From Mesorhizobium sp. B4-1-3 (GTDB taxonomy: Bacteria > Pseudomonadota > Alphaproteobacteria > Rhizobiales > Rhizobiaceae): DNA of 64,000 nt. Shown here piece after piece: positions 9,544 through 19,404 of this stretch. Within the stretch, counting starts at the first letter, position 1, and each line of letters begins with the position of its first letter. The translations under genes were made by a program, and so were the position numbers. The stretch covers positions 124,001-188,000 of the forward strand of contig NZ_VFTG01000006.1 in NCBI RefSeq assembly GCF_006439355.1, in the 5' to 3' direction. The notes beneath the pieces are model-generated. The model was not told the DNA's origin. It did no database searches and saw only the letters and a list, made by a program, of their open reading frames with translations.

Positions 9544-11472
9544 TCAGAACGCCTGGCCGATGCCGGCATAGATGCCGAAATGCGGATCGCCCGGATCGCG
9601 ATTGAGCGGCACGGCCGCGTCGATGCGCAGCGGACCGAACGGCGTGATGTAGCGCAGGCCGACGCCGGCGCCGACCTTCACATCTGAGAAATTGGGGAAG
9701 GACTTGGTCGATACCGTGCCGGCATCGACAAACGGTACAATGCCGATCGTATCGGTGACGCCGATGCGCATCTCGACCGAGGTTTCGAAGAAGGAGAGGC
9801 CGCCGATCGGCTGGCCGTTAATGTCCTTCGGGCCGATGCCCTGGTAGGCATAGCCGCGCACCGAGCCGCCGCCGCCGGAATAGAAGCGCCGGTCGGCCGG
9901 CACGTTCTGCAGCCCGGTGCCGACGATCGAGCCGAGCGTCGCGCGTTCGGCGAGCACGAACCGGCTTGCCGTGTCGAGCGACTGGTAGGTGTAGCCCTCG
10001 CCCTTCAACTTCAGGAAAGCCGCGCCGCTCAATATGTCGTAGCTCGGCTCGGCATAGGCGAGGAAGCGGAATCCCCTGGTCGGGTTCAGCTTGTTGTCGC
10101 GGCTGTCATAGACATATTGCAGCGGCACGCTGGCGATCAGGTAGGTGTGCTTGCCGAAAGCGTCGGTGATCCTCGAATAATCGAGGTCGAATTCGGCCGA
10201 CACCCGCTGCTTCTTGTCGAGGTCGTAGGAGACTCCCACATCGCCCTTGACCGAGAAATGGTCATAGGCATCGGGGTGCTCGAACACCGTCTTGATGCCG
10301 GTGAAGAATTTCGATGTCGGACCGAGCACGCCAGGCTTCTCGAACATGACGCCGGCATTGTAATTGAGCGCAGAGATGCTGTTGCTGCCGATGCCGCTGA
10401 TGGAGCCGTCGAAACGCAGCTTCTCGGCCTGGCCGAACAGGTTGCGGTGCCCCCAATAGCCTTCCAGCCCCAGGCCTTCCGTGTTCGAGAAGGTGCCGCC
10501 GACGCCGAAGAAGCGCGGCTTGCGCTCGCTGACCTGGACGCCGATCGGGATGTTGCCGTTGGCGTCGAGGCTGTCGGCTTCCTTGACGGTCACGCTGTTG
10601 AAGACCTCGAGGCCGAGCAGCCGGTCGCGGGCATCGTCGATCTCCTGCGGCGAATATTGCTGGCCCCGCTTCAGCCCGGTCATGTATTCGGTGAAGTCGC
10701 GATCGACCTTTTCAGTGCCCTCGACCGTGGTGTCGCCATAACCGGCGATCGGACCGGCGGCCACCGTCAGCGTCACGTCCAGCGTTGAGCTGGCATGCTC
10801 GGCGACGATCTCGCGGTCCGTCACCTTGGCAAGCGGCCTGCCCTCTTCCTTCAGCGCCCGCACGATCAGCGCTTCGGCTTTGAGCACCGCGCCGGAGCCG
10901 GCATCGCCGCCGGCGATCAGGCCGAAATCGGCCGCCGCCAATCCCGCCGCATCGCCCTTCAGCCGGATGTTGCCAAGCGTGAACTTCGCCCCGGGCGAAA
11001 CGGTGACGACCACCGGAATGGGCTGCGGCCCCTTGAACTCGGCATCCGGCGGCAAGTCGTCGATCGACTTGCCGCCGATCGTGATGGTGACCACGCCCTC
11101 GTAGCGGGCATCCGCGTAGAGGGCGGCGACCAGTTGCTCGCGGTCGCCGCGCGCCTTCGCCATCAGGCCGAGCGACCCCGACACCGGATGGTCCTCGTCA
11201 TTTTTCAACGCCGAGGCGTTTTCGAGCCTCTTGACCAGGTCCTTGTCGGCATCAGGCGCATTGATCGTCACCGAATAGCGCAGCGGATCGACGATATCGG
11301 CATCCTCGTCCTTGGACGAGCCCCAAAGCTTGATGCCGAAAATCTCGAAAGCCGCCGCCTGCCGCATTTCTCCGGCCAGCACGGTCAAGCAGACGAGCGC
11401 GAAAAGCAGGGCGCGCGGAAGCCCGCGCCCTGGCGCGAACCCTCCTGACATCTGCGTTTCATGCGCCGGCAT
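9544..11472 (-). CDS. tamA: TamA, BamA-family outer-membrane assembly protein
   Basis: Outer-membrane 16-stranded barrel of the Omp85 family that pairs with TamB; 642 aa. A signal peptide is visible (LLFALVCLTVLAG, then QAAAFEIFG). POTRA-type domains cover roughly residues 45-310 (YSVTINAPDADKDLVKRLENAS, PIPVVVTVSPGAKFTLGNIRLKG, FTEYMTGLKRGQQYSPQEIDDARDRLLGLEVFNSVTV). The barrel occupies the C-terminal ~330 residues and includes the Omp85 lid-loop motif GGGGSVRGYAYQ, plus the final strand PHFGIYAGIGQAF ending in phenylalanine. The exact start is uncertain: ATG at 11472 (MPAH) and ATG at 11451 (MSGG) both lack a strong ribosome site. It heads the tamAB operon and is divergent from the macroglobulin gene. 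Confidence 0.93.
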   Translation of the reverse strand: MPAHETQMSGGFAPGRGLPRALLFALVCLTVLAGEMRQAAAFEIFGIKLWGSSKDEDADIVDPLRYSVTINAPDADKDLVKRLENASALKNDEDHPVSGSLGLMAKARGDREQLVAALYADARYEGVVTITIGGKSIDDLPPDAEFKGPQPIPVVVTVSPGAKFTLGNIRLKGDAAGLAAADFGLIAGGDAGSGAVLKAEALIVRALKEEGRPLAKVTDREIVAEHASSTLDVTLTVAAGPIAGYGDTTVEGTEKVDRDFTEYMTGLKRGQQYSPQEIDDARDRLLGLEVFNSVTVKEADSLDANGNIPIGVQVSERKPRFFGVGGTFSNTEGLGLEGYWGHRNLFGQAEKLRFDGSISGIGSNSISALNYNAGVMFEKPGVLGPTSKFFTGIKTVFEHPDAYDHFSVKGDVGVSYDLDKKQRVSAEFDLDYSRITDAFGKHTYLIASVPLQYVYDSRDNKLNPTRGFRFLAYAEPSYDILSGAAFLKLKGEGYTYQSLDTASRFVLAERATLGSIVGTGLQNVPADRRFYSGGGGSVRGYAYQGIGPKDINGQPIGGLSFFETSVEMRIGVTDTIGIVPFVDAGTVSTKSFPNFSDVKVGAGVGLRYITPFGPLRIDAAVPLNRDPGDPHFGIYAGIGQAF

Positions 11473-11749
11473 TAAGACAACCTAGTCGACAAAACTAAAA
11501 TTGGAATGAAGTTCCGCAACGTTCGTAAAGGGGCCACAATCCAATTGTCTGAAATAGATCGGGCTTGGAATTCACACCTTTTGCGATTCCGCAAGAAACT
11601 GTGATCCGTCTCACAGAGGTTCTGTCGAAATACCGGCCTTTGGCCGGCATGGAAACCGTTCGCGGGTGATAAACCTGCGGCGCTCCGGCGTTGACAAGCC
11701 TGCACGAAGCTTGATCATGCCCGGACGCTGGCGATGTCTGGAGGGTGGT
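11473..11749. promoter_or_regulatory. Divergent intergenic region between tamA and the macroglobulin gene
   Basis: This 277-base gap must hold the promoters of both tamAB and the macroglobulin operon. It contains two small perfect hairpins, TTGCG-ATTC-CGCAA (11581-11594) and CCGGCC-TTT-GGCCGG (11633-11647), neither followed by a T-run. I could not pick out a convincing -35/-10 pair. Confidence 0.4.
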
Positions 11750-14700
11750 ATGGCAATGCGCGCGGCTCGTGGTCTCTCTTTCCTTGTTCTCATCTTTTTC
11801 GCCCTGGGCGGGGCGGCCCTTGGGGCCGAAGCCCGGCGAATGGTGACGACCGACAATTCCGACTATTTCGGTTTCGACCTCCGGTCGGAGCAGAATGTGA
11901 GCCTCGACCAGTGCAAGGCCACCTGCCTCGGCGACCCGGCCTGCCGCGCCTTCACCTACAACATCAAGGCCAAATGGTGTTTTCTCAAATCCGACTATAA
12001 CCAGTTGAAATCCTTCAACGGCGCCGTCGCCGGCAAGGTCGCGAATGTCGACGGCGACCCTGATATCGGCGCCCCGCCGGCACTGGCTTTTTTCCCGAAC
12101 TGGATGGCCGACCAGGCCCAGCAGTTCCGCAACAAGCTGACCGATCCGGCCTATGACAAGCCGACCGAAGGGCTTGCCGCGCTGCAGGCCGCCGCCGAGC
12201 AGGCCTCGCTTACCGGCGATCACCGGCTTGCGATGCAGAAATACCAAGCCGCGATCTCCGTTCTGCCCGATGACGGCGCGCTCTGGCTGGCGCTGGCGCG
12301 CGAGATACTTGCCGTGGAGCCGGCGCCGAACACCACCGAGCCCGCGACCTTCCCGATGAACGCCACTTCGGCGGCCTTCAACGCCTACAAGCTGGTGCGC
12401 ACGGCAAAGACCCGCGCCGAGGCGCTGGCGCTGCTTGCCGCCGGCCTCGACAAGCGCGATCTCTACCGGCCGTCGCTGCAGGCCTATGAGGCGAGCCTTG
12501 CGCTGGTGAGCTCGCCGGCCGTCCAGGCCGGCTATGCCGATCTCAAGGCGCGCAAGGGCTTCCGTGTCGTCGAGCACACCGTCGATGCCGATTCCTCCGC
12601 GCCGCGCATCTGCGCCCAGTTTTCCGAGGAACTGGTCAAGACCGGGGTCGATTATTCGCAATTCGTGACTGTCGACAACGCCGCGCCGAAGGCCGTTGAG
12701 GCCAAGGACAAGCAGATTTGCGTCGAGGGCCTGGAGCACGGCCAGCATTATGACGTGACCTTCCGCGCCGGCCTGCCGGCGGCGATCGGCGAAACGATCG
12801 CCGCGCCCGTCGTGTTGTCGATCTACGTCCAAGACCGTGCTCCGTCCGCCCGCTTCACCGGCGACAGCTTCGTGCTGCCGGCCGGCGCCCGGCGCGGCAT
12901 TCCGGTCGTCACCGTCAACATGAATGCCGCCAAGATGACGCTCTACCGCATCGGCGACCGTTCGCTGGCGCAGCTTCTGTCCGGCTATCAGTTCCTGCAT
13001 CAGCTCGATGGCTATGACATCTCCACCATTTCCGACCAGATGGGCGCCCCCGTCTGGTCGGGCACGCTCGATATCGCCAATGATCTCAATAAGGAGGTTA
13101 CCACTTCGTTCCCAGTGGATGAGGCGATCCCGCAGCGCAAGCCCGGCGTCTATGTGCTGACCGCTCAACCTGTCGACGACAAGAGCGACGACTATGGTTC
13201 GCGCGCCACGCAGTGGTTCGTGGTCTCCGACATCGGCCTTTCCACCTATACCGGCCAGGACGGCCTCAATGTCTTTGCCCGTTCGCTGGGCTCGGCCAAG
13301 CCGATTTCCGGCGCCGAATTGACGCTGCTTGCCAAGAACAACGAGATCCTCGGCACCGCGACGACCGACGCCGAGGGCCACGCCGTCTTCAATCCGGGCC
13401 TCACCCGAGGCGAAAACGGCATGGTGCCGGCCGTGCTGATGGCGAAGCAGGGCGACAACGACTTCGTCTTCCTCGACATGGGCAAGGCCGGCTTCGACCT
13501 GTCGGATCGCGGCGTTGAGGGGCGGGCCTCGCCGGGCGCGCTCGACGTCTATGCCTGGACGGAGCGCGGCATCTATCGCGCCGGCGAGGACGTGCATGTC
13601 GCGGCGCTGGCCCGCGATGGCGCCGCCAAGGCGGTCGAGAACCTGCCGCTGACCTTCATCTTTACGCGTCCCGACGGCGTCGAGAACCGCCGCATCGTCA
13701 GCAATGGCGAGTCCGCCGGCGGCCATGCTGTCGACCTGCCGCTCGAGGCCAACGCCATGCGCGGCACCTGGACCGTGTCGATCTACACCGATCCCAAGCA
13801 GTCGCCGGTCGCCAGCCAGATGTTCTTGGTCGAGGACTTCGTGCCGGATCGCATCGAATTCGACCTGACCGCCGACAAGAAGGAGATCGCCCAGGGCGAG
13901 ACCGCCAACGCCACGGTCGACGGCCGCTTCCTCTACGGCGCGCCGGCCGCGGGCTTGGCGCTTGAGGGCGAGATGACGCTGTCGACTACGAGCACCTGGG
14001 ACAGCTTCAAAGACTTCACCTTCGGCCTCGCCGACGAGCAGTCGAGCGAGCCGACCGTGACGCCCCTCGCCAACCTCCCCGTGGTCGGCGACGACGGCAA
14101 GGCGACCTTCCCGATCACCATCGACCAGTTGCCGTCGACCACCAAGCTGGTCAACGCCAAGGTCACGGTGCGCATGCGCGAGGCCGGCGGCCGCGCCGTC
14201 GAGCGCTCGCTCGACATCGGCGTTCGCCCGCAGCGCGACGTCATCGGCATCCGGCCGGACTTCGAGAGCGATGAGGTGCCGCAAGGCGGCACCGCCAAGT
14301 TCAGCATCATCGCCGTCGACCCGAACGGCAAGCGCGAGGACCTGAAAGGCGCCCAATGGTCGCTGGTCAAGGTCGAGCGCAATTATCAGTGGTACCGTTC
14401 CAACAATTCCTGGAACTACGAGGCGGTGAACCTCACCAAGGCCGTCGCCAATGGCGCGGTCGACCTGAAGGCCGATGGCGAGGCGACCGTGTCGCTGCCC
14501 GTCGACTGGGGCCGCTACCGGCTCGAGGTTGAGACCGCCGATCCCGACGGCCCGACGACCAGCTATGAGTTCGATGCCGGCTGGTATGTCGCTTCCACCA
14601 CCACCGAGACGCCCGACGGCCTGGAGATCGCCCTCGACAAGGATACTTACGCGGCCGGCGAAGTCGCGAAGCTGAAGGTCTCGCCGCATTTTGCCGGCGA

Positions 14701-17230
14701 ACTTCTGGTCACCATCGGCGCCGAGAAGCTGTTGAAGACCGTCACCGCTTCGGTGCCGGCCGGCGGCAGCACCGTCGACATCCCTGTCGGCGACGACTGG
14801 GGCGCCGGCGCCTATGTCACGGCAACCCTGTTCCGGCCCGGCGACGCGCAGGAATCACGCATGCCGGCCCGAGCCATCGGCATCCAATGGCTGTCGGTCG
14901 ATCCGGGCTCGAAGAAGCTGGCGGTCGCGCTGACGCCGCCCGAAAAGGCCGTGCCGCGCCAGCAACTGTCGATCCCGGTCGCCGTCAGCGGCGCCCAGGC
15001 CGGCACCAGCGCCTATGTGATGGTGGCTGCCGTCGACGTCGGCATCCTCAACCTCACCAACTACAAGGCGCCAGATCCGGAGGACTGGTTCTTCGGGCAG
15101 CGCATGCTGGGGCTGGAGATCCGCGACCTCTATGGACGCCTGATCGACGGCTCGCTCGGCACCATGGGGAAAATACGCACAGGCGGCGACGGCGCCAACA
15201 TGCAGGCGCAGGGCAGCCCGCCGACCGAAAAGCTGGTCGCCTTCTTCTCGGGCCCGGTCGAGCTCGACGCCAACGGCAAGGCGCGCATCCACTTCGACAT
15301 TCCGCAATTCAACGGCACCGTGCGTATCATGGCCGTCGCCTGGACCAAGGAAGCCGTCGGCCACGCCCAGACCGACGTGATCGTGCGCGATCCGGTGGTG
15401 ATTACCGCCGGCCTGCCGCGCTTCCTGGCACCCGGCGACGCCGCGACCATGCGCCTCGACATCGCCGACACCGATGGCCCGGCCGGCGACTATGCGCTCT
15501 CGGTCACCACGACCGGAGATCTTACGACCGGCGACAAGCCTTTGCCCGAGAAGCTGACGCTCGCCCAGGGCAAGCGCCAGTCGCTCACCTTCCCGCTGGT
15601 AGCCAAGACTGCGGGCGACGCCTCGGTCACCGTCAAGCTCGCGCATGCCGACGGCACCCAGGTCGAGCAGACGCTCTATCTGCCGGTGCGGCCGGCGCAG
15701 CTTCCGGTCACCAACCGCATGGTTGTCGACCTGAAGCCCAATGGCGGCTCGCTGCGCGTCGACAAGGAACTGCTTGCCGCCAGCGTGCTCGACGGCGCTT
15801 CGGTCAGCGTCGGCGTTTCGCAGTCCTCCGCGCTCGACGTGCCGTCACTGCTGATGTCGCTCGACCGCTACCCCTATGGCTGCGCCGAGCAGACCACCAG
15901 CCGCGCCATGCCGCTGCTCTATGTCAACGACATGGCCAAGAGCATCGGCATGGAGAACGACCCTGACCTGCATCAGCGCATCCAGGATGCCATCTACAAG
16001 GTGCTGTCCTACCAGTCGTCGAGCGGCAGCTTCGGCCTCTGGGGACCAGGCTCCGGCGATCTCTGGCTCGACGCCTATGTCAGCGAATTCCTGACCCGGG
16101 CGCGCGAGGAGAAGTATGACGTTCCGGCGCTGGCGATGAACCAGGCGCTGAACAACCTGCAGAACTCCCTGGGCTACGATCAGAGCGTCCAGGATCGCGG
16201 CAGTGAGATCGCCTATGCGCTCTACGTGCTTGCCCGCAACAAGAAGGCCTCGATCGGCGACCTGCGCTACTACGCGGACACCCAGCTCGAAGCCTTCTCC
16301 AGCCCGATGGCGGTCGCCCAGTTGGCGGCGAGCCTGGCGCTCTATGGCGACACGCAACGTTCGGAGGCCACCTTCCAGACGGCGCTCAGGCTGGCGCAGT
16401 CGGAGACCGACTACGACTGGTATCGCTCGGACTATGGTTCGCGGCTGCGTGACGGCGCGGCGATGCTGGCGCTGGCGGCAGAATCGAAACCGGTGCCCAG
16501 CATCATGCCGCAACTGATCAAGCTGGTGGGCGTGGCGCGCGCAGATGCCCGCTGGACGAGCACGCAGGACGAATCCTGGATGCTGCTTGCCGCGCGGGCG
16601 CTGAAGGAAGGCAATGATTCCATCACGCTTTCCGTCAACGGTGCGCCGCATTCTGGCGGCTACTCCGACCAGGTCGCCGGCAGCGAGCTTGTCGACAGCC
16701 CGCTCACCATCGCCAACACCGGCGCGACACCGCTGCAGGCGGTGGTGACCGCGGTCGCCGCGCCGGTCGATCCACTGCCTGCCGGCGGCGACGGCTTCAC
16801 CATCGATCGCACCTATTACAAGCTCGACGGTACCGAGGCCAACGTCAGCGAGGCCAAGCAGAACGAACGCTATGTGGTCGTGCTCAAGATCTACGAGCAG
16901 AACAAATGGCCGTCGCGGCTCCTGATCACGGACCTGTTGCCGGCTGGCTTCGAGATCGACAATCCGAGCCTGGTTTCCAGCGCGCAATTGTTGAACTTCT
17001 CCTGGCTGGCGCAGACGGACGCCGCGCATCTGGAGTTCCGCGACGACCGCTTCGTCGCCGCCTTCAACCCCAACGAAGGCGATGGCGACCGCAACATCAC
17101 GCTGGCCTATGTCGTGCGCGCCGTGACGCCGGGCACCTACGCCCATCCGGCGGCGACGGTGGAGGACATGTACCGGCCGCAATATTCGGCCCGCACCGCT
17201 AACGGCGTGATGGAGGTGAAGGCCGAGTAG
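11750..17230 (+). CDS. Alpha-2-macroglobulin family protein with N-terminal PAN/Apple-like segment
   Basis: Exported envelope-defence protein of 1826 aa, thought in this family to trap proteases by a bait region and a reactive thioester. The ATG at 11750 is chosen over one at 11666 because GGAGGG lies 5 bases upstream and a signal peptide follows directly (GLSFLVLIFFALGGAALGAEA). There is no lipobox cysteine, unlike E. coli YfhM. A cysteine-rich PAN/Apple-like stretch follows at ~40-95 (SLDQCKATCLGDPACRAFTYN, WCFLKSDY). Macroglobulin domains come next, then the thioester motif GCAEQ with Cys at about residue 1378, and helical TED segments (GSFGLWGPGSGDLWLDAYVSEFL). The gene directly precedes pbpC, the classic bacterial pairing that links it to peptidoglycan repair after envelope damage. 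Confidence 0.94.
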   Translation: MAMRAARGLSFLVLIFFALGGAALGAEARRMVTTDNSDYFGFDLRSEQNVSLDQCKATCLGDPACRAFTYNIKAKWCFLKSDYNQLKSFNGAVAGKVANVDGDPDIGAPPALAFFPNWMADQAQQFRNKLTDPAYDKPTEGLAALQAAAEQASLTGDHRLAMQKYQAAISVLPDDGALWLALAREILAVEPAPNTTEPATFPMNATSAAFNAYKLVRTAKTRAEALALLAAGLDKRDLYRPSLQAYEASLALVSSPAVQAGYADLKARKGFRVVEHTVDADSSAPRICAQFSEELVKTGVDYSQFVTVDNAAPKAVEAKDKQICVEGLEHGQHYDVTFRAGLPAAIGETIAAPVVLSIYVQDRAPSARFTGDSFVLPAGARRGIPVVTVNMNAAKMTLYRIGDRSLAQLLSGYQFLHQLDGYDISTISDQMGAPVWSGTLDIANDLNKEVTTSFPVDEAIPQRKPGVYVLTAQPVDDKSDDYGSRATQWFVVSDIGLSTYTGQDGLNVFARSLGSAKPISGAELTLLAKNNEILGTATTDAEGHAVFNPGLTRGENGMVPAVLMAKQGDNDFVFLDMGKAGFDLSDRGVEGRASPGALDVYAWTERGIYRAGEDVHVAALARDGAAKAVENLPLTFIFTRPDGVENRRIVSNGESAGGHAVDLPLEANAMRGTWTVSIYTDPKQSPVASQMFLVEDFVPDRIEFDLTADKKEIAQGETANATVDGRFLYGAPAAGLALEGEMTLSTTSTWDSFKDFTFGLADEQSSEPTVTPLANLPVVGDDGKATFPITIDQLPSTTKLVNAKVTVRMREAGGRAVERSLDIGVRPQRDVIGIRPDFESDEVPQGGTAKFSIIAVDPNGKREDLKGAQWSLVKVERNYQWYRSNNSWNYEAVNLTKAVANGAVDLKADGEATVSLPVDWGRYRLEVETADPDGPTTSYEFDAGWYVASTTTETPDGLEIALDKDTYAAGEVAKLKVSPHFAGELLVTIGAEKLLKTVTASVPAGGSTVDIPVGDDWGAGAYVTATLFRPGDAQESRMPARAIGIQWLSVDPGSKKLAVALTPPEKAVPRQQLSIPVAVSGAQAGTSAYVMVAAVDVGILNLTNYKAPDPEDWFFGQRMLGLEIRDLYGRLIDGSLGTMGKIRTGGDGANMQAQGSPPTEKLVAFFSGPVELDANGKARIHFDIPQFNGTVRIMAVAWTKEAVGHAQTDVIVRDPVVITAGLPRFLAPGDAATMRLDIADTDGPAGDYALSVTTTGDLTTGDKPLPEKLTLAQGKRQSLTFPLVAKTAGDASVTVKLAHADGTQVEQTLYLPVRPAQLPVTNRMVVDLKPNGGSLRVDKELLAASVLDGASVSVGVSQSSALDVPSLLMSLDRYPYGCAEQTTSRAMPLLYVNDMAKSIGMENDPDLHQRIQDAIYKVLSYQSSSGSFGLWGPGSGDLWLDAYVSEFLTRAREEKYDVPALAMNQALNNLQNSLGYDQSVQDRGSEIAYALYVLARNKKASIGDLRYYADTQLEAFSSPMAVAQLAASLALYGDTQRSEATFQTALRLAQSETDYDWYRSDYGSRLRDGAAMLALAAESKPVPSIMPQLIKLVGVARADARWTSTQDESWMLLAARALKEGNDSITLSVNGAPHSGGYSDQVAGSELVDSPLTIANTGATPLQAVVTAVAAPVDPLPAGGDGFTIDRTYYKLDGTEANVSEAKQNERYVVVLKIYEQNKWPSRLLITDLLPAGFEIDNPSLVSSAQLLNFSWLAQTDAAHLEFRDDRFVAAFNPNEGDGDRNITLAYVVRAVTPGTYAHPAATVEDMYRPQYSARTANGVMEVKAE

Positions 17231-17252
17231 CAATGAAAAGGTCGCCGATATC

Positions 17253-17312
17253 TCCCTTCTCCCCGTCCCTATACGGGGAGAAGGTGCCGGCAGGCGGATG
17301 AGGGGCAGCGCC
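17253..17312. repeat. RIME-like palindromic intergenic repeat
   Basis: A perfect 12-bp stem (CCTTCTCCCCGT, 17255-17266, with its complement at 17273-17284) is followed by GTGCCGGCAGGCGGATGAGG and GGCAGCGCC. The same series of motifs recurs at 48801-48930. It matches what I know of rhizobial intergenic mosaic elements (RIME). Its right end runs into the pbpC start codon at 17313. Confidence 0.8.
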
Positions 17313-19403
17313 ATGCTCTCCAAGAAGTTTGTGCGTCGAACAGCCATCGGCGGGATTTCGCTCACTGGCTTGGCGGCACTTTCGGTCGCCGCGCTCTGGG
17401 AACTTGACCGCGCCTTCCCGCCGCCGCTGCCGGCGAAGCTGACGGTCTCGACCGAAGTGCAGGATCGCGACGGCCAGCTGCTGCGCGCCTTCGCCACGCC
17501 CGACGGCTACTGGCGGCTCGAAACCCGCCTGGACCAGGTCGACAGGCAATTCGTCGACATGCTGGTCACCTATGAAGACAAGCGCTTCTGGGACCACCGC
17601 GGCGTCGACTTCCTTGCGCTTTGCCGCGCCGCCGGCCAGCTCGTCACCAGCGGCCATATCGTGTCGGGCGGCTCGACCTTGTCGATGCAGCTTGCCCGGC
17701 TGATCGAGCCGCGCGACAGCCGCAGCATCGGCTCCAAGCTCAAGCAGATGCTGCGCGCCATCCAGATCGAGCGACGTCTCTCCAAGCAGGAGATCCTCGA
17801 ACGCTACCTGACGCTGGCGCCCTATGGCGGCAATCTGGAAGGCGTGCGCGCCGCATCGCTCGCCTATTTCGGCAAGGAGCCGAAGCGGCTGACCGTCTCG
17901 GAAGCCGCCCTGCTCGTCGCGCTGCCGCAACTGCCGGAGAAGCGTCGCCCCGACCGCAATCTCGGCATTGCGCACGCCGCGCGCGACCGCGTGCTGACCC
18001 GCATGGTCTCGGCTGGCCTGCTCGGCGAGCGCGAAGCCGCGCGTGCCGCGCTCGACGATGTTTCCGGCCTGCGCCGCAAATTGCCGGCGCTGGCCGCGCA
18101 TGCGTCCTATGCCATGCTGCCCAAGGCCGTGCCCGGCACGCCGCTACAGCTCACCATCCGCAAAAGCGTGCAGCAGGGGCTGGAGCAGGTCGCAAGGGAT
18201 GCCGCCAGGAAGCTCGGCCCGAAACTTTCCGTCGCCATGGTCATGGCCGATGCGCGCACCGGCGACATTCTGGGCGAGGTCGGCTCGGCCGATTTCTTCG
18301 ACGCCAGCCGCTCCGGCTGGATCGACATGACCAGGGTGGTGCGCTCGCCCGGCTCGACGCTGAAACCTTTCATCTATGGACTTGCCTTCGAGCAGGGGCT
18401 GGTGGCGCAGGAAACCATCATCGAGGACAGTCCCGCCGATTTCGGCGGTTACCGCCCGAAGAATTTCGACATGGGCTACCAGGGCGATGTCTCGATCCGC
18501 CAGGCCCTGCAATTGTCGCTCAACGTGCCGGCGATCCGGGTGCTCGACGCCGTCGGTCCGGCACGGCTGACGGCGCGGTTCCGCCAGGCCGGCGTCAACC
18601 CTATCCTGCCGGTCAACGAGGCGCCGGGCCTTGCGATCGGGCTAGGCGGCGTCGGCATGACCTTGCGCGACCTGGTGCAGCTCTATACGGGCCTTGCCAA
18701 TGGCGGGAAGATGCACACGCTGCATGACGGCACCGAGCCGGCCAATGCAGAGCGCACCACCGCCACCATCCTCGACGACCAGGCAGCCTGGCAGATCAAC
18801 GACATCCTGTCCGGCGTGAAGCCGCCGGAAGGCGCCGTGCAGCGCGGCATCGCCTACAAGACGGGCACCTCCTACGGCTATCGCGATGCCTGGTCCGTCG
18901 GCTTCGACGGCCGTTACGTGCTGGGCGTATGGGTCGGCCGCGCCGATGCCAGCCCCGTCCCCGGCCTGTCGGGCTATGTCTCGGCCGCACCCATCCTGTT
19001 CGAAGGCTTCGTCCGTTCCGGCCTTGCCGGCGTGCCGCTGCCCGGCCGGCCGCCGGGTGTCTTCAACCCCAAGCGCGATGAATTGCCGGTGACGCTCGCC
19101 CGCTTCGGCGCCGGCGCCGACGGTCTGGTGCAGGCGACCGCCGCCGAGCCGGCGCCGACCATCATCTTCCCGCCCAATGGCGCCCGCGTCGATCTCGGTA
19201 CCAACTCCGCCGATGCCACCCCGCTGGTGCTGAAGCTCCAGGGCGGCCGCGCGCCGTTCCGCTGGCTTGCCAACGGCAAGCCGCTTGCCGGCATCGACCG
19301 CCGCCGCACGGCGATCTGGCAACCCGACGGCACCGGCTACTCGACGTTGACCGTGATCGACGCGGCCGGCCGCGCGGCCAGCGTGAAGGTTTTCGTTGAA
19401 TAG
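17313..19403 (+). CDS. pbpC: Penicillin-binding protein 1C (glycosyltransferase/transpeptidase)
   Basis: Bifunctional peptidoglycan synthase anchored in the inner membrane, 696 aa. The ATG at 17313 (MLSKKFVRR) has GAGGGG 8 bases upstream and is preferred over 17298. Membrane anchor at ~12-32 (IGGISLTGLAALSVAALW). The GT51 domain shows YEDKRFWDHRGVD with the catalytic Glu (~82), GGSTLSMQLARL and the KxxEILERYL-like stretch. The transpeptidase domain has SPGSTLKPF (SxxK, ~345), SLN (~400) and KTGTS (~515). The C-terminal ~90 residues are the PBP1C-specific beta domain (PTIIFPPNGARVDL). It follows the macroglobulin gene as in many Proteobacteria. The ribosome site is contributed by the RIME-like repeat just upstream. 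Confidence 0.95.
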   Translation: MLSKKFVRRTAIGGISLTGLAALSVAALWELDRAFPPPLPAKLTVSTEVQDRDGQLLRAFATPDGYWRLETRLDQVDRQFVDMLVTYEDKRFWDHRGVDFLALCRAAGQLVTSGHIVSGGSTLSMQLARLIEPRDSRSIGSKLKQMLRAIQIERRLSKQEILERYLTLAPYGGNLEGVRAASLAYFGKEPKRLTVSEAALLVALPQLPEKRRPDRNLGIAHAARDRVLTRMVSAGLLGEREAARAALDDVSGLRRKLPALAAHASYAMLPKAVPGTPLQLTIRKSVQQGLEQVARDAARKLGPKLSVAMVMADARTGDILGEVGSADFFDASRSGWIDMTRVVRSPGSTLKPFIYGLAFEQGLVAQETIIEDSPADFGGYRPKNFDMGYQGDVSIRQALQLSLNVPAIRVLDAVGPARLTARFRQAGVNPILPVNEAPGLAIGLGGVGMTLRDLVQLYTGLANGGKMHTLHDGTEPANAERTTATILDDQAAWQINDILSGVKPPEGAVQRGIAYKTGTSYGYRDAWSVGFDGRYVLGVWVGRADASPVPGLSGYVSAAPILFEGFVRSGLAGVPLPGRPPGVFNPKRDELPVTLARFGAGADGLVQATAAEPAPTIIFPPNGARVDLGTNSADATPLVLKLQGGRAPFRWLANGKPLAGIDRRRTAIWQPDGTGYSTLTVIDAAGRAASVKVFVE

Positions 19404-19404
19404 G

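Noticed and set aside
11495..14689. 1064-codon open frame on the strand opposite the macroglobulin gene
   Set aside because: It lies exactly antisense to a well-supported gene, with Arg/Gly/Ala/Val-rich content typical of GC-rich shadow frames and no recognisable domain.
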